In this document: in pieces, positions 35,333-43,673 of the stretch
Numbering within the stretch: position 1 is the first letter of the stretch
Layout of the letters: every line of letters starts with the position of its first letter
Assembly (NCBI RefSeq): GCF_900215335.1
Contig: NZ_OCMT01000001.1
Coordinates: 558,001-622,000, forward strand
Direction: 5' to 3'
Length of the DNA stretch: 64,000 nucleotides
DNA from: Pedobacter xixiisoli
GTDB lineage: Bacteria; Bacteroidota; Bacteroidia; Sphingobacteriales; Sphingobacteriaceae
Notes under the pieces: model-generated
What the model was told of the DNA's origin: nothing
The model's input: only the letters and a program-made list of their open reading frames with translations
The model's database searches: none
Translations under genes and position numbers: made by a program

Positions 35333-36562
35333 ATGGATAAGAGAAATCACTTGCTGAAAACTTTATTAATCGTAACTTTTTGCTTTTCACTTTTAAATGC
35401 AAAAGCTCAAACTAGATTAGATACTGCTTTCATTAATCAGCAATTAAACGATGCAGTTAAACAGATAAAGGTACTGGCTACAAAAACGCCAGAGCACATG
35501 TTGCCACGCACCTTTGATAAAGGCAAATCTGTTCATTCTGAAACTGGGTGGTGGACTTCTGGATTTTATCCTGGCACCTTACTTTACCTCTATGAGTATT
35601 CGAATGATAAGGAACTGTTGCAATTGGCGCAACAAAAGCTTAAAATTTTAGAAAAGGAACAATTTAACGAAACCACCCACGATTTAGGTTTCATGCTTTA
35701 TTGCAGTTTTGGCAACGCCATGAGAATTACTGGCGATACAGCTGCTTATCGCAACATACTGCTTACTGGTGCAAAATCCTTAGCTACTCGTTTTAGTCCA
35801 ATCACAAAAGCAATTCGTTCTTGGGATTTCGATAATTTTCCGGTAATTATAGATAACATGATGAACTTGGAGTTTTTAACCAGAGCTGCTCGTTTAGGAG
35901 GTGATAAAAAGCTCTACGACATCGCAGTTACCCATGCTAATACTACCATGAAAAACCACTACCGCAAAGACATGAGCTGTTACCACGTAGTGGATTATTA
36001 TCCTAAAGATGGCTCGGTAATTAAGAAAAAAACTAACCAAGGAGCTTTTGACGAATCGGCTTGGGCTAGGGGACAGGCTTGGGGTTTATACGGCTATACC
36101 ATGATGTATCGCGAAACTGGCGATAAAAAATACTTGAAATTTGCGAACAAAATAGCGAAGTATATCCTACAACATCCAAATATGCCAAAAGACTTGGTGC
36201 CTTATTGGGATTTTGATGCGCCAAATTTAGCAGATACTAGTAAATACGCTGCTTATCGTACCAATAGAGACGTTTCTACAGCTTCGTTAATGGCTTCTGC
36301 TTTTCTAGAAATGAGCACTCAGGTTAAAGGTAAATTGAGTACGCAGTATTTTGATATCGCTACAAACATCATCAAAAATTTAAGTTCTTCTACTTATAAA
36401 GCTGCACTTGCCGATAATGGAGGGTATTTATTAAAATATAGTGTGGGTAACATTCCAGCTAAAAGCGAAATTGATGTGCCATTAACTTATGCTGATTATT
36501 ATTATGTAGAAGCACTTTTGCGCTACAAACGCTTGTTGGATGATAAAAAAATGATAGATTAG
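35333..36562 (+). CDS. GH88 unsaturated beta-glucuronyl hydrolase
   Basis: This 409-residue exported enzyme has a signal peptide (about residues 1-25, ending AKAQ) and an (alpha/alpha)6 barrel. It hydrates and removes 4,5-unsaturated glucuronic acid left at chain ends by polysaccharide lyases. The key residues are visible: Asp117 in THDLGF and Asp174 in VIIDNMMNLE, spaced as in characterised unsaturated glucuronyl hydrolases, plus WARGQAWGLYGY and VPYWDFDAP. It lies 11 bases after the BNR gene and 13 before the DUF4861 gene. Its presence implies that an uronic-acid-containing polymer is cut by a lyase somewhere in this pathway. Confidence 0.92.
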   Translation: MDKRNHLLKTLLIVTFCFSLLNAKAQTRLDTAFINQQLNDAVKQIKVLATKTPEHMLPRTFDKGKSVHSETGWWTSGFYPGTLLYLYEYSNDKELLQLAQQKLKILEKEQFNETTHDLGFMLYCSFGNAMRITGDTAAYRNILLTGAKSLATRFSPITKAIRSWDFDNFPVIIDNMMNLEFLTRAARLGGDKKLYDIAVTHANTTMKNHYRKDMSCYHVVDYYPKDGSVIKKKTNQGAFDESAWARGQAWGLYGYTMMYRETGDKKYLKFANKIAKYILQHPNMPKDLVPYWDFDAPNLADTSKYAAYRTNRDVSTASLMASAFLEMSTQVKGKLSTQYFDIATNIIKNLSSSTYKAALADNGGYLLKYSVGNIPAKSEIDVPLTYADYYYVEALLRYKRLLDDKKMID

Positions 36563-36575
36563 CTGTCATTAAAAA

Positions 36576-37700
36576 ATGAATATAATGAAGAGACTATCCT
36601 TATTTGCCATTTCATCGTTATTGTGTTTTAATAGCTACGCACAGACTATTTCCATCAAAAATAAATCTGCGTTAAAAAGAGAGGGCGAATTAGTTCGTAT
36701 AGATTGGAATGAACTTTTAAAGCGTAACCCTAAAATCGATACTTCGAATCTTCAAGTGGTAAATCAGGCCACTTTTGCGCAAGTTCCTTTTCAATTAGAA
36801 AAAGTTGGAAGCAATGAAGTAAAATTTCTCCTTTTACAGGTTTCCGTTCAGCCAAAATCGACTTTGAAAGTAATCTTGCAAGATGAAAAATCGACCCCGT
36901 TAAACGCTAAGACTTATGGTAGGTATGTGCCAGAGCGTAAAGACGATTTTGCTTGGGAGAATGATAAGATTGCGTTTAGGATGTATGGCAAAGCCTTAGA
37001 GGGAAGCAACGAAAACGCCTACGGAATTGATGTTTGGGTAAAGCGAACTTCTGAATTAGTCATCAACAAACGTTACAAAGTAGATAACTACCATAAAGAC
37101 CACGGCGATGGCCTTGACTATTACAGTGTTGGTCAAACCTTAGGAGCGGGCGATATGGCTCCATACCTAGCTGATAGTGTTTGGTATTTAGGAAACTACA
37201 AAAGCTATAAGATTCTGGATAATGGCCCTTTGCGTACTACATTTCAATTAAATTATGATGAAGCATCGGCAAATAATCAGCGTATCGAAGTGCAAAAGCT
37301 TGTGTCGATAGATGCAGGTTCGCAAATGAATAGAATTGAAAATAGCTACAAGTTTAAAGAGGCTGGATTATTACCTGTTGCTGTTGGTTTGGCTACGAGA
37401 AACGAGAAAGACAAACAAATTTTACAAGATGATAAAGGCGTAATTGGCTATTGGGAACCTGTACACGGCGAAGACGGAATCACTGGAGTTGGTGCAGTTT
37501 TGATCAGTCCGATAAAGGTGGTGAAAAAGCATAATCAATTATTGGCAGTAACGGAAGTAAAAGCCAACGAGCCTGTGGTTTACTACAACGGTGCCGCTTG
37601 GAACAAAGCAGGAGAAATTACTGACAGTCAACAATGGTTTGATTACCTTAAAAACTTCAAGCAAAAACTTCAACAACCTTTGGTAGTTAAAGTGAACTAG
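36576..37700 (+). CDS. DUF4861-family exported protein
   Basis: This 374-residue exported protein has a signal peptide (about residues 1-22, ending SYAQ). It matches the pattern of DUF4861 proteins, which often lie beside GH88/GH105 enzymes: a beta-rich fold with KDDFAWENDKIAFRMYG, YGIDVWVKR and DHGDGLDYYSVGQTLGAGD. The histidine/aspartate-rich motif YHKDHGDGLDYY could be an active or metal site. No biochemical role is assigned here. It is the last gene of the operon, ending 5 bases before the convergent AraC gene. A function in processing the acidic side chain is inferred from its neighbours. Confidence 0.75.
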   Translation: MNIMKRLSLFAISSLLCFNSYAQTISIKNKSALKREGELVRIDWNELLKRNPKIDTSNLQVVNQATFAQVPFQLEKVGSNEVKFLLLQVSVQPKSTLKVILQDEKSTPLNAKTYGRYVPERKDDFAWENDKIAFRMYGKALEGSNENAYGIDVWVKRTSELVINKRYKVDNYHKDHGDGLDYYSVGQTLGAGDMAPYLADSVWYLGNYKSYKILDNGPLRTTFQLNYDEASANNQRIEVQKLVSIDAGSQMNRIENSYKFKEAGLLPVAVGLATRNEKDKQILQDDKGVIGYWEPVHGEDGITGVGAVLISPIKVVKKHNQLLAVTEVKANEPVVYYNGAAWNKAGEITDSQQWFDYLKNFKQKLQQPLVVKVN

Positions 37701-37705
37701 CGCTC

Positions 37706-38572
37706 TTACGCAACAAACGATTTTTGATAATGTAACGGACTTTTTCCAGTTACCTTTTTAAAGCACTTATGGAAGCTGGCAAAGTTATTAAAGCCACTTT
37801 CAAAGCAGACTTCGTTAATACGGAGTTTGTTTTCTATAAGTAGTTTGCAGGCTTGACCCACCCGAATTTCATTAACAAAATCGGTAAAGTTCTTTTTACT
37901 TCTTGATTTGAAAAACTTGCAAAAAGTATTAGGACTTACTTTAGCTACGTCTGCAATTTCATGTAGACTAATCTTTTTTTGATAATTGTTTAAAACGTAA
38001 TTATAGATGTTTTGTACTTGGTCTTGCTCTTCGCTGAGATAATTGTATTTAAAACCTAGGGAGGCGATTGGATTTAATTCGCTATCTGTAGAGCCGATTT
38101 GAAAGAGAACTTCTAATAAAGATAATAAGCGTTTGCTACTAGATGCTTCCACAGTATTGATAATCGATTCGATGATGTGGCTCAACTTAGGGGATTGAAT
38201 TTGCAAACCTCTAGCCGAATTTGAAATTAACTTCTTGAGTTCCCTGTTTTCTGGGACTTCTAAAAAACGTTCACCTAGAAAGTGACTATGGAAATGAATC
38301 ACATAAACATCAGCAGATTTTTTACCGGCTTCAAAATAATCTTGGTCAAAACGCCAGTAATGGGGTAGGTTAGCGCCTACTAAAACAACATCACCAGTTT
38401 TAAACCTACTAATGTTGTCGCCAATAAATTGTGTGCCTTCGCCCTCCTTAAAATAAACCAGCTCCAGTTCTTCATGGTAGTGCCAAATACTGTTCATGGT
38501 TGGCGTTAAATCTCTTCTTGCACTAAAACTTTCAATTTCTGGAGAATGTATTTTAAGTAACCTAGGTTTCAT
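37706..38572 (-). CDS. AraC-family regulator with cupin sensor domain
   Basis: This 288-residue regulator has an N-terminal cupin (WHYHEELELVYFKEGEGTQF and TGDVVLVGANLPHYW) and a C-terminal AraC domain (ISLHEIADVAKVSPNTFCKFFKSRSK; CFESGFNNFASFHKCFKKVTGKSPLHYQ). It is divergent from the fucP operon with 151 bases between the two start codons, so it is the obvious candidate regulator of the L-fucose pathway; L-fucose or a pathway intermediate could be the ligand. It belongs to the same subfamily as the regulator at 29665. Confidence 0.9.
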   Translation of the reverse strand: MKPRLLKIHSPEIESFSARRDLTPTMNSIWHYHEELELVYFKEGEGTQFIGDNISRFKTGDVVLVGANLPHYWRFDQDYFEAGKKSADVYVIHFHSHFLGERFLEVPENRELKKLISNSARGLQIQSPKLSHIIESIINTVEASSSKRLLSLLEVLFQIGSTDSELNPIASLGFKYNYLSEEQDQVQNIYNYVLNNYQKKISLHEIADVAKVSPNTFCKFFKSRSKKNFTDFVNEIRVGQACKLLIENKLRINEVCFESGFNNFASFHKCFKKVTGKSPLHYQKSFVA

Positions 38573-38723
38573 TAATGATAGAATGAAAAATTAGCGATTT
38601 TGACGATTTTTATTTGATAGTTTATTTAGAATGGACAAAATAGCTTAATAAATTGACAATTGGAGATATTTTTAAATAGTTTTTTTGTGCTTAATTTGTG
38701 TTACAACCAAAAATAAACCGATA
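38573..38723. promoter_or_regulatory. Divergent promoter region, AraC gene / fucP operon
   Basis: The 151 AT-rich bases between the two start codons must hold both promoters. A short tandem pattern, GATTTTgacGATTTTt, occurs near 38600. I could not find an exact TAnnTTTG element. Confidence 0.4.
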
Positions 38724-40016
38724 ATGAACCTAAGTAACCAAAGCTTAACAGAACAGGATGTTTCGACTACCGTATCTCGGAAACAATATCTTTTTCCGCT
38801 CATATTAATTACCAGCCTTTTCTTTTTCTGGGGATTGGTTCATAATATCGATCCAACGTTAATTGCTCACTTAAAAAAAACATTTACCTTAAGTAATTTA
38901 GAGTCTTCGCTGGTAGATTTTTCGGTGTTTATCGCCTATTTCGTAATGGCAATTCCAGCAGGCCTGATGATGAAGAAATGGGGCTATAAATCGGGCATCG
39001 TCTTTGGCTTGTTGCTCTTCGCCTGTGGTGCATTTTTGTTCATTCCAGCTGCCAACACACATCAATATGTTTACTTCTTAGGTGCTTTGTTTGTGGTCGC
39101 AAGCGGTTTAGCTTTTTTAGAAACAGCAGCAAACCCATATGTCACCGTTTTGGGGCCACCAGAAACCTCATCCTTTAGGTTAAATATGGCGCAATCTTTT
39201 AATGGCATTGCCGCCTCTATAGCTCCGCTTATTGGAAAACATACGATTTTAACCAATACAGATGTGACCACAGAGCATATTCAACAAATGGATGTGGCCA
39301 CCAAAGCCAAATTTATAGAGGAAGCATCAAATAGTGTGAAAGCGCCTTTTATAGTATTGGGTATTATCATCCTTATTGTTGCAGTTATATTTATCTTTCT
39401 AAAATTGCCCGAAATTAAAGAGCAAAAAAACACGGCAAAAGAAAAAACCATTTGGCAGATTTTTGCAATCAAGCATACACGCTGGGCGGTTATAGCACAG
39501 TTTTTTTATGTTGGGGCGCAGATTTGTTTCAGTAGTTTCTTTCTCGTATATGCGGAAAAGGCTGCTGGTTTAGATAATCATTCTTCTAGTGATTATTTGA
39601 TAGCTTATGGCGCACTATTTATGATTGGACGTATCGTAGGCACAGTTTTTATGAAATTTGTAGAGGCACCGAGATTGTTGACCTTATATACAATAATTGC
39701 GATTTTACTTACAATAGTAGCTATTTTCGGTAGTGGAACTTATACCATCTACTGTTTGTTAGGCATCGGTTTCTTTATTTCGATTATGTTTCCAACCATT
39801 TTTGCATTGGGTGTAAAAGATTTGGGAGAAGACACTAAAACAGCATCAAGTTTAATCATTATGTCTATAGTGGGCGGAGCAATTATTCCATTGGCACTAG
39901 GTTACGTCGCCGATGTTACCCATAACATCCAGTATGGTTACTCGGTACCCTTGATTTGCCTATTCGTCGTACTGTATTTTGCATATAAAGGTTATAAACC
40001 ATCAGTTAACAAATAA
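38724..40016 (+). CDS. fucP: L-fucose:proton symporter, FucP family (MFS)
   Basis: This 430-residue inner-membrane permease has 12 predicted helices. It shows FucP-type sequence: FFFWGLVHNIDPTLIAHLKKTF in helix 1 with the membrane-embedded Asp, and FLETAANPYVTVLGPPETSSFRLNMAQSFN. I start at ATG 38724; a longer reading from an upstream TTG adds only 13 unrelated codons. It is the first gene of an operon encoding enzymes of L-fucose oxidation, which supports L-fucose as the substrate. Related sugars such as L-galactose or D-arabinose cannot be excluded. Confidence 0.92.
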   Translation: MNLSNQSLTEQDVSTTVSRKQYLFPLILITSLFFFWGLVHNIDPTLIAHLKKTFTLSNLESSLVDFSVFIAYFVMAIPAGLMMKKWGYKSGIVFGLLLFACGAFLFIPAANTHQYVYFLGALFVVASGLAFLETAANPYVTVLGPPETSSFRLNMAQSFNGIAASIAPLIGKHTILTNTDVTTEHIQQMDVATKAKFIEEASNSVKAPFIVLGIIILIVAVIFIFLKLPEIKEQKNTAKEKTIWQIFAIKHTRWAVIAQFFYVGAQICFSSFFLVYAEKAAGLDNHSSSDYLIAYGALFMIGRIVGTVFMKFVEAPRLLTLYTIIAILLTIVAIFGSGTYTIYCLLGIGFFISIMFPTIFALGVKDLGEDTKTASSLIIMSIVGGAIIPLALGYVADVTHNIQYGYSVPLICLFVVLYFAYKGYKPSVNK

Positions 40017-40018
40017 AA

Positions 40019-41656
40019 ATGAGCGCTAAAGTTTTAAAAATTGATGATAGGGATAATGTGCTGGTGGCTTTGGCCGATTTGGCAGCGAGTACGGCAGTAA
40101 ACTATCAAGGAGTGGATTATACATTGTTGGAAGATATTCCTGCTAAGCATAAGTTTTTTATGAATGATATGTTGGCTGGCGATGAGGTGTTTATGTACGG
40201 TGTACTAGTTGGAAAAGTTCAGTTTGAGCTTAAAGCAGGAACCCGAATGACCATAGAAAACACGAAACATGCGGCAGACCCGTATCAGTATAGGAAATCG
40301 AACTATCAATGGCAAGCACCAGATGTAAGCGGTTTCGAGCACAAAACGTTCTTAGGTTATCACAGAGCAGATGGAAACGTAGGCACAGCAAACTATTGGC
40401 TGTTTATTCCAACTGTGTTTTGCGAAAACCGTAACTTGGATATCATTAAAGAAGCCCTGTACAAAGAATTAGGTTATGCAATTGATGATAAGTATAAAAA
40501 CTACACTCATGCGCTTCTAGAAGCATACCAAAATGGTGCAGACTTAAAAGAAATTGATTTACAGCCAGCGGCTAAAGGTGCAGATCGACCGTTCAAAAAC
40601 GTTGATGGCATTAAGTTTTTAAATCATAGCGGTGGCTGCGGAGGTACCCGTCAAGATGCCAATACCCTGAGTAAATTATTGGCTGCTTATGCCAATCATC
40701 CTAATGTAGCTGGCGTTACCGTATTGAGTTTGGGATGCGAACATCTTCAGGCCAATCAGTTTAAAGAAGATTTGTTGGCGTTAAATCCAGATTTTAAAAA
40801 GCCACTCATCCTTTTAGGACAACAGCAAGTAATGAACGAAGAGCAACTTTTGAAGGAAACGTTAAGGGAGACATTTAAAGGTTTGGTAGAAATTAATAAG
40901 ATAGAAAGAAAGCCAGCACCTTTAAGTAAGCTTTGTGTAGGAGTTAAATGTGGTGGTAGTGATGGTTTCAGTGGTATTTCTGCTAATCCAGCAGTTGGAC
41001 ATTGCGCAGATTTATTGGTAGCTTTAGGTGCAAAGGTGCTATCGGCAGAGTTCCCTGAATTGTGTGGTGTAGAGCAAGAATTAATTGATAGGATGCCAGA
41101 GGAAGAAACGGCTAGAAAGTTCATCAAATTAATGACTGAGTATGATGATTTGGCACATAAAGTAGGTTCAGGTTTTTATATGAATCCATCGCCAGGAAAT
41201 ATCAAAGATGGTTTGATAACGGATGCCATTAAATCTGCTGGAGCTGCAAAAAAAGCGGGTACTTCGCCAGTAGTTGATGTTTTGGATTACACAGAACCAG
41301 CCACCAAGCCCGGATTGAGCTTGGTTTGTACGCCAGGAAACGATGTGGAAGCAACGACAGGAAAGGCAGCTGCAGGAGCAACTTTAATTTTGTTTACTAC
41401 AGGTTTGGGCACACCAACAGGTAATCCTGTTTGTCCTACCATAAAAGTAGCTACCAATACCAACTTGGCAAAAAGAATGGCTGATATTATAGATATAGAC
41501 ACGGGACCTATTATTGAAGGTGAAAAAACAATAACCGAAATGGGCGAAGATATATTGAGTTATTGTATCGAAGTAGCCAGCGGTAGGGAAATACCGAAAG
41601 CAGTGCAATTAAATCAGGATGATTTTATCCCTTGGAAAAGAGGTGTATCACTGTAG
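40019..41656 (+). CDS. UxaA/altronate-dehydratase-family enzyme, probable L-fuconate dehydratase
   Basis: This 545-residue cytoplasmic enzyme has an N-terminal SAF domain (about residues 10-95) and a C-terminal UxaA-type domain (about 120-540). The conserved cysteine motifs HSGGCGGTRQD, SLGCEHLQ and GVKCGGSDGFSG could hold an iron-sulfur centre or metal, as in altronate dehydratase. The gene starts 2 bases after fucP. Every other step of the oxidative L-fucose pathway is present downstream, but the usual enolase-superfamily L-fuconate dehydratase is absent. I infer that this protein dehydrates L-fuconate to 2-keto-3-deoxy-L-fuconate. A hairpin overlaps its stop codon. Confidence 0.8.
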   Translation: MSAKVLKIDDRDNVLVALADLAASTAVNYQGVDYTLLEDIPAKHKFFMNDMLAGDEVFMYGVLVGKVQFELKAGTRMTIENTKHAADPYQYRKSNYQWQAPDVSGFEHKTFLGYHRADGNVGTANYWLFIPTVFCENRNLDIIKEALYKELGYAIDDKYKNYTHALLEAYQNGADLKEIDLQPAAKGADRPFKNVDGIKFLNHSGGCGGTRQDANTLSKLLAAYANHPNVAGVTVLSLGCEHLQANQFKEDLLALNPDFKKPLILLGQQQVMNEEQLLKETLRETFKGLVEINKIERKPAPLSKLCVGVKCGGSDGFSGISANPAVGHCADLLVALGAKVLSAEFPELCGVEQELIDRMPEEETARKFIKLMTEYDDLAHKVGSGFYMNPSPGNIKDGLITDAIKSAGAAKKAGTSPVVDVLDYTEPATKPGLSLVCTPGNDVEATTGKAAAGATLILFTTGLGTPTGNPVCPTIKVATNTNLAKRMADIIDIDTGPIIEGEKTITEMGEDILSYCIEVASGREIPKAVQLNQDDFIPWKRGVSL

Positions 41657-41680
41657 AGGCACAATATTTTGTGCCTCTAC
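41653..41680. repeat. 12-bp-arm palindromic hairpin over the stop codon
   Basis: GTAGAGGCACAA (41653-41664) and its exact complement (41669-41680) flank a 4-base loop. The TAG stop of the upstream gene (41654-41656) is part of the stem. There is no following T-run. It may be a dispersed palindromic repeat, an mRNA-stability element, or a weak attenuator inside the operon. Confidence 0.75.
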
Positions 41681-41711
41681 GATAACCGAATAACGAAAAA
41701 CAATAATAACA

Positions 41712-42476
41712 ATGTTATCCTTAAATAATAAAAAAGCAGTAATTACAGGCGGCGGCAGCGGAATTGGTAAAGCAATTGCACAGCTATTTGCTAAACAAGG
41801 TGCCGAAGTTCATATCATCGAACTTACCGAAGTAGCAGCTGAGGCAGCTGTAAATGAAATCAGAACCACTGGTGGTAAGGTACAGGCACATGCTTGTAAC
41901 GTAGCCAACCATCAACAGGTGTTAGCTGTATTTGAGCAGATTGGAAACCTACACATTTTGGTAAACAACGCCGGAATTGCTCACGTTGGTAAAGCTGATA
42001 CTACTTCGGAAGAAGATTTTGATAGGGTTGTTAACGTAAATATCAAAGGCGTTTACAACTGTCTATTTGCAGCCATTCCAAAAATGAAAGCTGCTGGTGG
42101 CGGTGCAATATTAAACATGGCATCTATTGCGGCTTTGGTAGGAATTCCGGATAGATTTGTCTACAGTACAGCAAAAGGTGCGGTTAAGGCAATGACGATG
42201 AGTGTGGCGAAAGACTATTTGAGCGACAATATTCGTTGCAATTCTGTATCACCAGCTCGAGTACATACCCCATTTGTAGATGGCTTTTTACAGAAAAACT
42301 ATTCCGATCAGATTCCAGAAATGTTCGATAAACTATCAAAAACCCAGCCGATCGGTCGCATGGGCTTACCTTCCGAAGTAGCTACTTTAGCCCTATATTT
42401 ATGTAGCGATGAGGCTGGATTTATAACTGGTTGCGATTATCCAATAGACGGGGGATTTACAACTTTAAACAACTAA
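41712..42476 (+). CDS. SDR oxidoreductase, probable 2-keto-3-deoxy-L-fuconate dehydrogenase
   Basis: This 254-residue cytoplasmic short-chain dehydrogenase has the coenzyme-binding motif TGGGSGIGKA near residue 12, the NNAG motif (VNNAGIAH), the catalytic Ser in MASIAAL and YSTAK as the YxxxK catalytic pair. By pathway order it should oxidise 2-keto-3-deoxy-L-fuconate at C4 with NAD+ to the 2,4-diketo compound. It lies 55 bases after the dehydratase gene, beyond the hairpin. The SDR family is certain; the substrate is inferred from the gene cluster. Confidence 0.88.
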   Translation: MLSLNNKKAVITGGGSGIGKAIAQLFAKQGAEVHIIELTEVAAEAAVNEIRTTGGKVQAHACNVANHQQVLAVFEQIGNLHILVNNAGIAHVGKADTTSEEDFDRVVNVNIKGVYNCLFAAIPKMKAAGGGAILNMASIAALVGIPDRFVYSTAKGAVKAMTMSVAKDYLSDNIRCNSVSPARVHTPFVDGFLQKNYSDQIPEMFDKLSKTQPIGRMGLPSEVATLALYLCSDEAGFITGCDYPIDGGFTTLNN

Positions 42477-42487
42477 AATTTAGACAG

Positions 42488-43339
42488 ATGAAATTAGTTA
42501 GATATGGCGAAACTGGAAAAGAAAAGCCAGGAATAATTATTGGAGAAGACATCTTTGATGTGTCTCAGCACGTAAGTGATTATAATGAAGATTTTTTTGG
42601 CGACAATGCTTTAGAAGAATTAAAGAAGAAAGTAGAAGGAGGATGGCTTGAAAAAGTTGAAAAACCAGTGCGGTTAGGAGCTCCGTTGACTCGCCCTTCA
42701 AAAATTATATGTGTTGGATTAAATTACAAAGACCACGCTGCCGAAACTAATGCACCAATACCAGCAGAACCTATCTTATTTTTTAAGGCAACTTCGGCTA
42801 TTGTTGGCCCTAATGACGATTTAATTATTCCAAAAAACAGTAAAAAGACAGATTGGGAAGTTGAATTGGCAATTGTAATTGGTAAAAAAGCAAGTTACGT
42901 AGAAGAAGAAAATGCTTTAGAGCACGTGGCTGGTTATGTTTTGCACAACGATTACAGCGAAAGAGAGTTTCAGTTGGAGCGCAACGGGCAATGGGTTAAA
43001 GGAAAAAGCTGCGATACTTTCGCTCCAATCGGTCCATTCATTGCTACAAAAGACGAAATCGAAGATGTACATAACCTTCGTCTTTGGTTAAAAGTAAACG
43101 GCGAGATTTTACAAGATGGAAACACCGCTAATTTGATTTTCAGTGTTCCTTTTGTCGTGAGTTACATCAGTCAATTCATGACGCTTTTGCCTGGGGATAT
43201 CATTACTACAGGCACACCGGCAGGTGTAGGTTTAGGACAAAAACCAGCACCTTGGTACTTAAAACATGGAGATGTAGTAGAGCTAGGTATCGACGGATTA
43301 GGCAGTAGCAAACAACACGTAAAATCTTATGAAGCATAA
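42488..43339 (+). CDS. FAH-family hydrolase, probable 2,4-diketo-3-deoxy-L-fuconate hydrolase
   Basis: This is a 283-residue cytoplasmic enzyme of the fumarylacetoacetase superfamily. I start at ATG 42488 (MKLVRYGETGKEKPG); the frame is open further upstream, overlapping the SDR gene. Family motifs are ICVGLNYKDHAAETN, EPILFFK, DWEVELAIVIGK with metal-ligand glutamates, and DIITTGTPAGVGLG. In the oxidative L-fucose pathway the homologous enzyme hydrolyses 2,4-diketo-3-deoxy-L-fuconate to pyruvate and L-lactate, which matches the lactate-oxidising gene at the end of this operon. Confidence 0.9.
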   Translation: MKLVRYGETGKEKPGIIIGEDIFDVSQHVSDYNEDFFGDNALEELKKKVEGGWLEKVEKPVRLGAPLTRPSKIICVGLNYKDHAAETNAPIPAEPILFFKATSAIVGPNDDLIIPKNSKKTDWEVELAIVIGKKASYVEEENALEHVAGYVLHNDYSEREFQLERNGQWVKGKSCDTFAPIGPFIATKDEIEDVHNLRLWLKVNGEILQDGNTANLIFSVPFVVSYISQFMTLLPGDIITTGTPAGVGLGQKPAPWYLKHGDVVELGIDGLGSSKQHVKSYEA

Positions 43340-43342
43340 GTT

Positions 43343-43672
43343 ATGAAAAAACATGTGCTAGCATTAGATTTAAAAGATGATGAAAAGCTAATAGCTGAAT
43401 ATGAAGCTTATCATGAGTCTATATGGACAGAAATTAAGCAAAGTATCCAGTCTGCTGGCATTTTAAATATGGAGATTTATCGTGTGGCTAATCGGCTTTT
43501 CATGATAATGGAGGTAGAAGATAACTTCTCCTTTGAAGCAAAAGCAAAGGCTGATGAAGTAAATCCGAAAGTGCAGGAATGGGAAACTTTAATGTGGAAA
43601 TACCAACAAGCGATACCATCTGCAAGAGAAGGAGAGAAATGGTTGTTAATGAAACAAATTTTTAAGCTTTAA
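43343..43672 (+). CDS. DUF718-family sugar mutarotase
   Basis: This 109-residue cytoplasmic protein belongs to the L-rhamnose mutarotase (DUF718) family: a ferredoxin-like fold with ALDLKDDEKLIAEYEAYHES at the N-terminus, EIYRVANRLFMIMEV in the middle and a conserved W-E-x-L-M-W-K-Y-Q-Q segment near the end. Such proteins interconvert sugar anomers. Located inside the L-fucose operon, 3 bases after the FAH gene, it probably supplies the anomer used by the sugar dehydrogenase. Confidence 0.87.
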   Translation: MKKHVLALDLKDDEKLIAEYEAYHESIWTEIKQSIQSAGILNMEIYRVANRLFMIMEVEDNFSFEAKAKADEVNPKVQEWETLMWKYQQAIPSAREGEKWLLMKQIFKL

Positions 43673-43673
43673 T

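Noticed and set aside
6245..38572. Assignment of the whole locus to xyloglucan
   Set aside because: The window shows no GH31 alpha-xylosidase, GH95 or GH74-type enzyme; fucosidases plus GH5 alone do not settle the substrate.
38685..38723. TTG-initiated longer FucP
   Set aside because: The 13 added codons have no FucP-like sequence and the ATG at 38724 gives the usual N-terminus.
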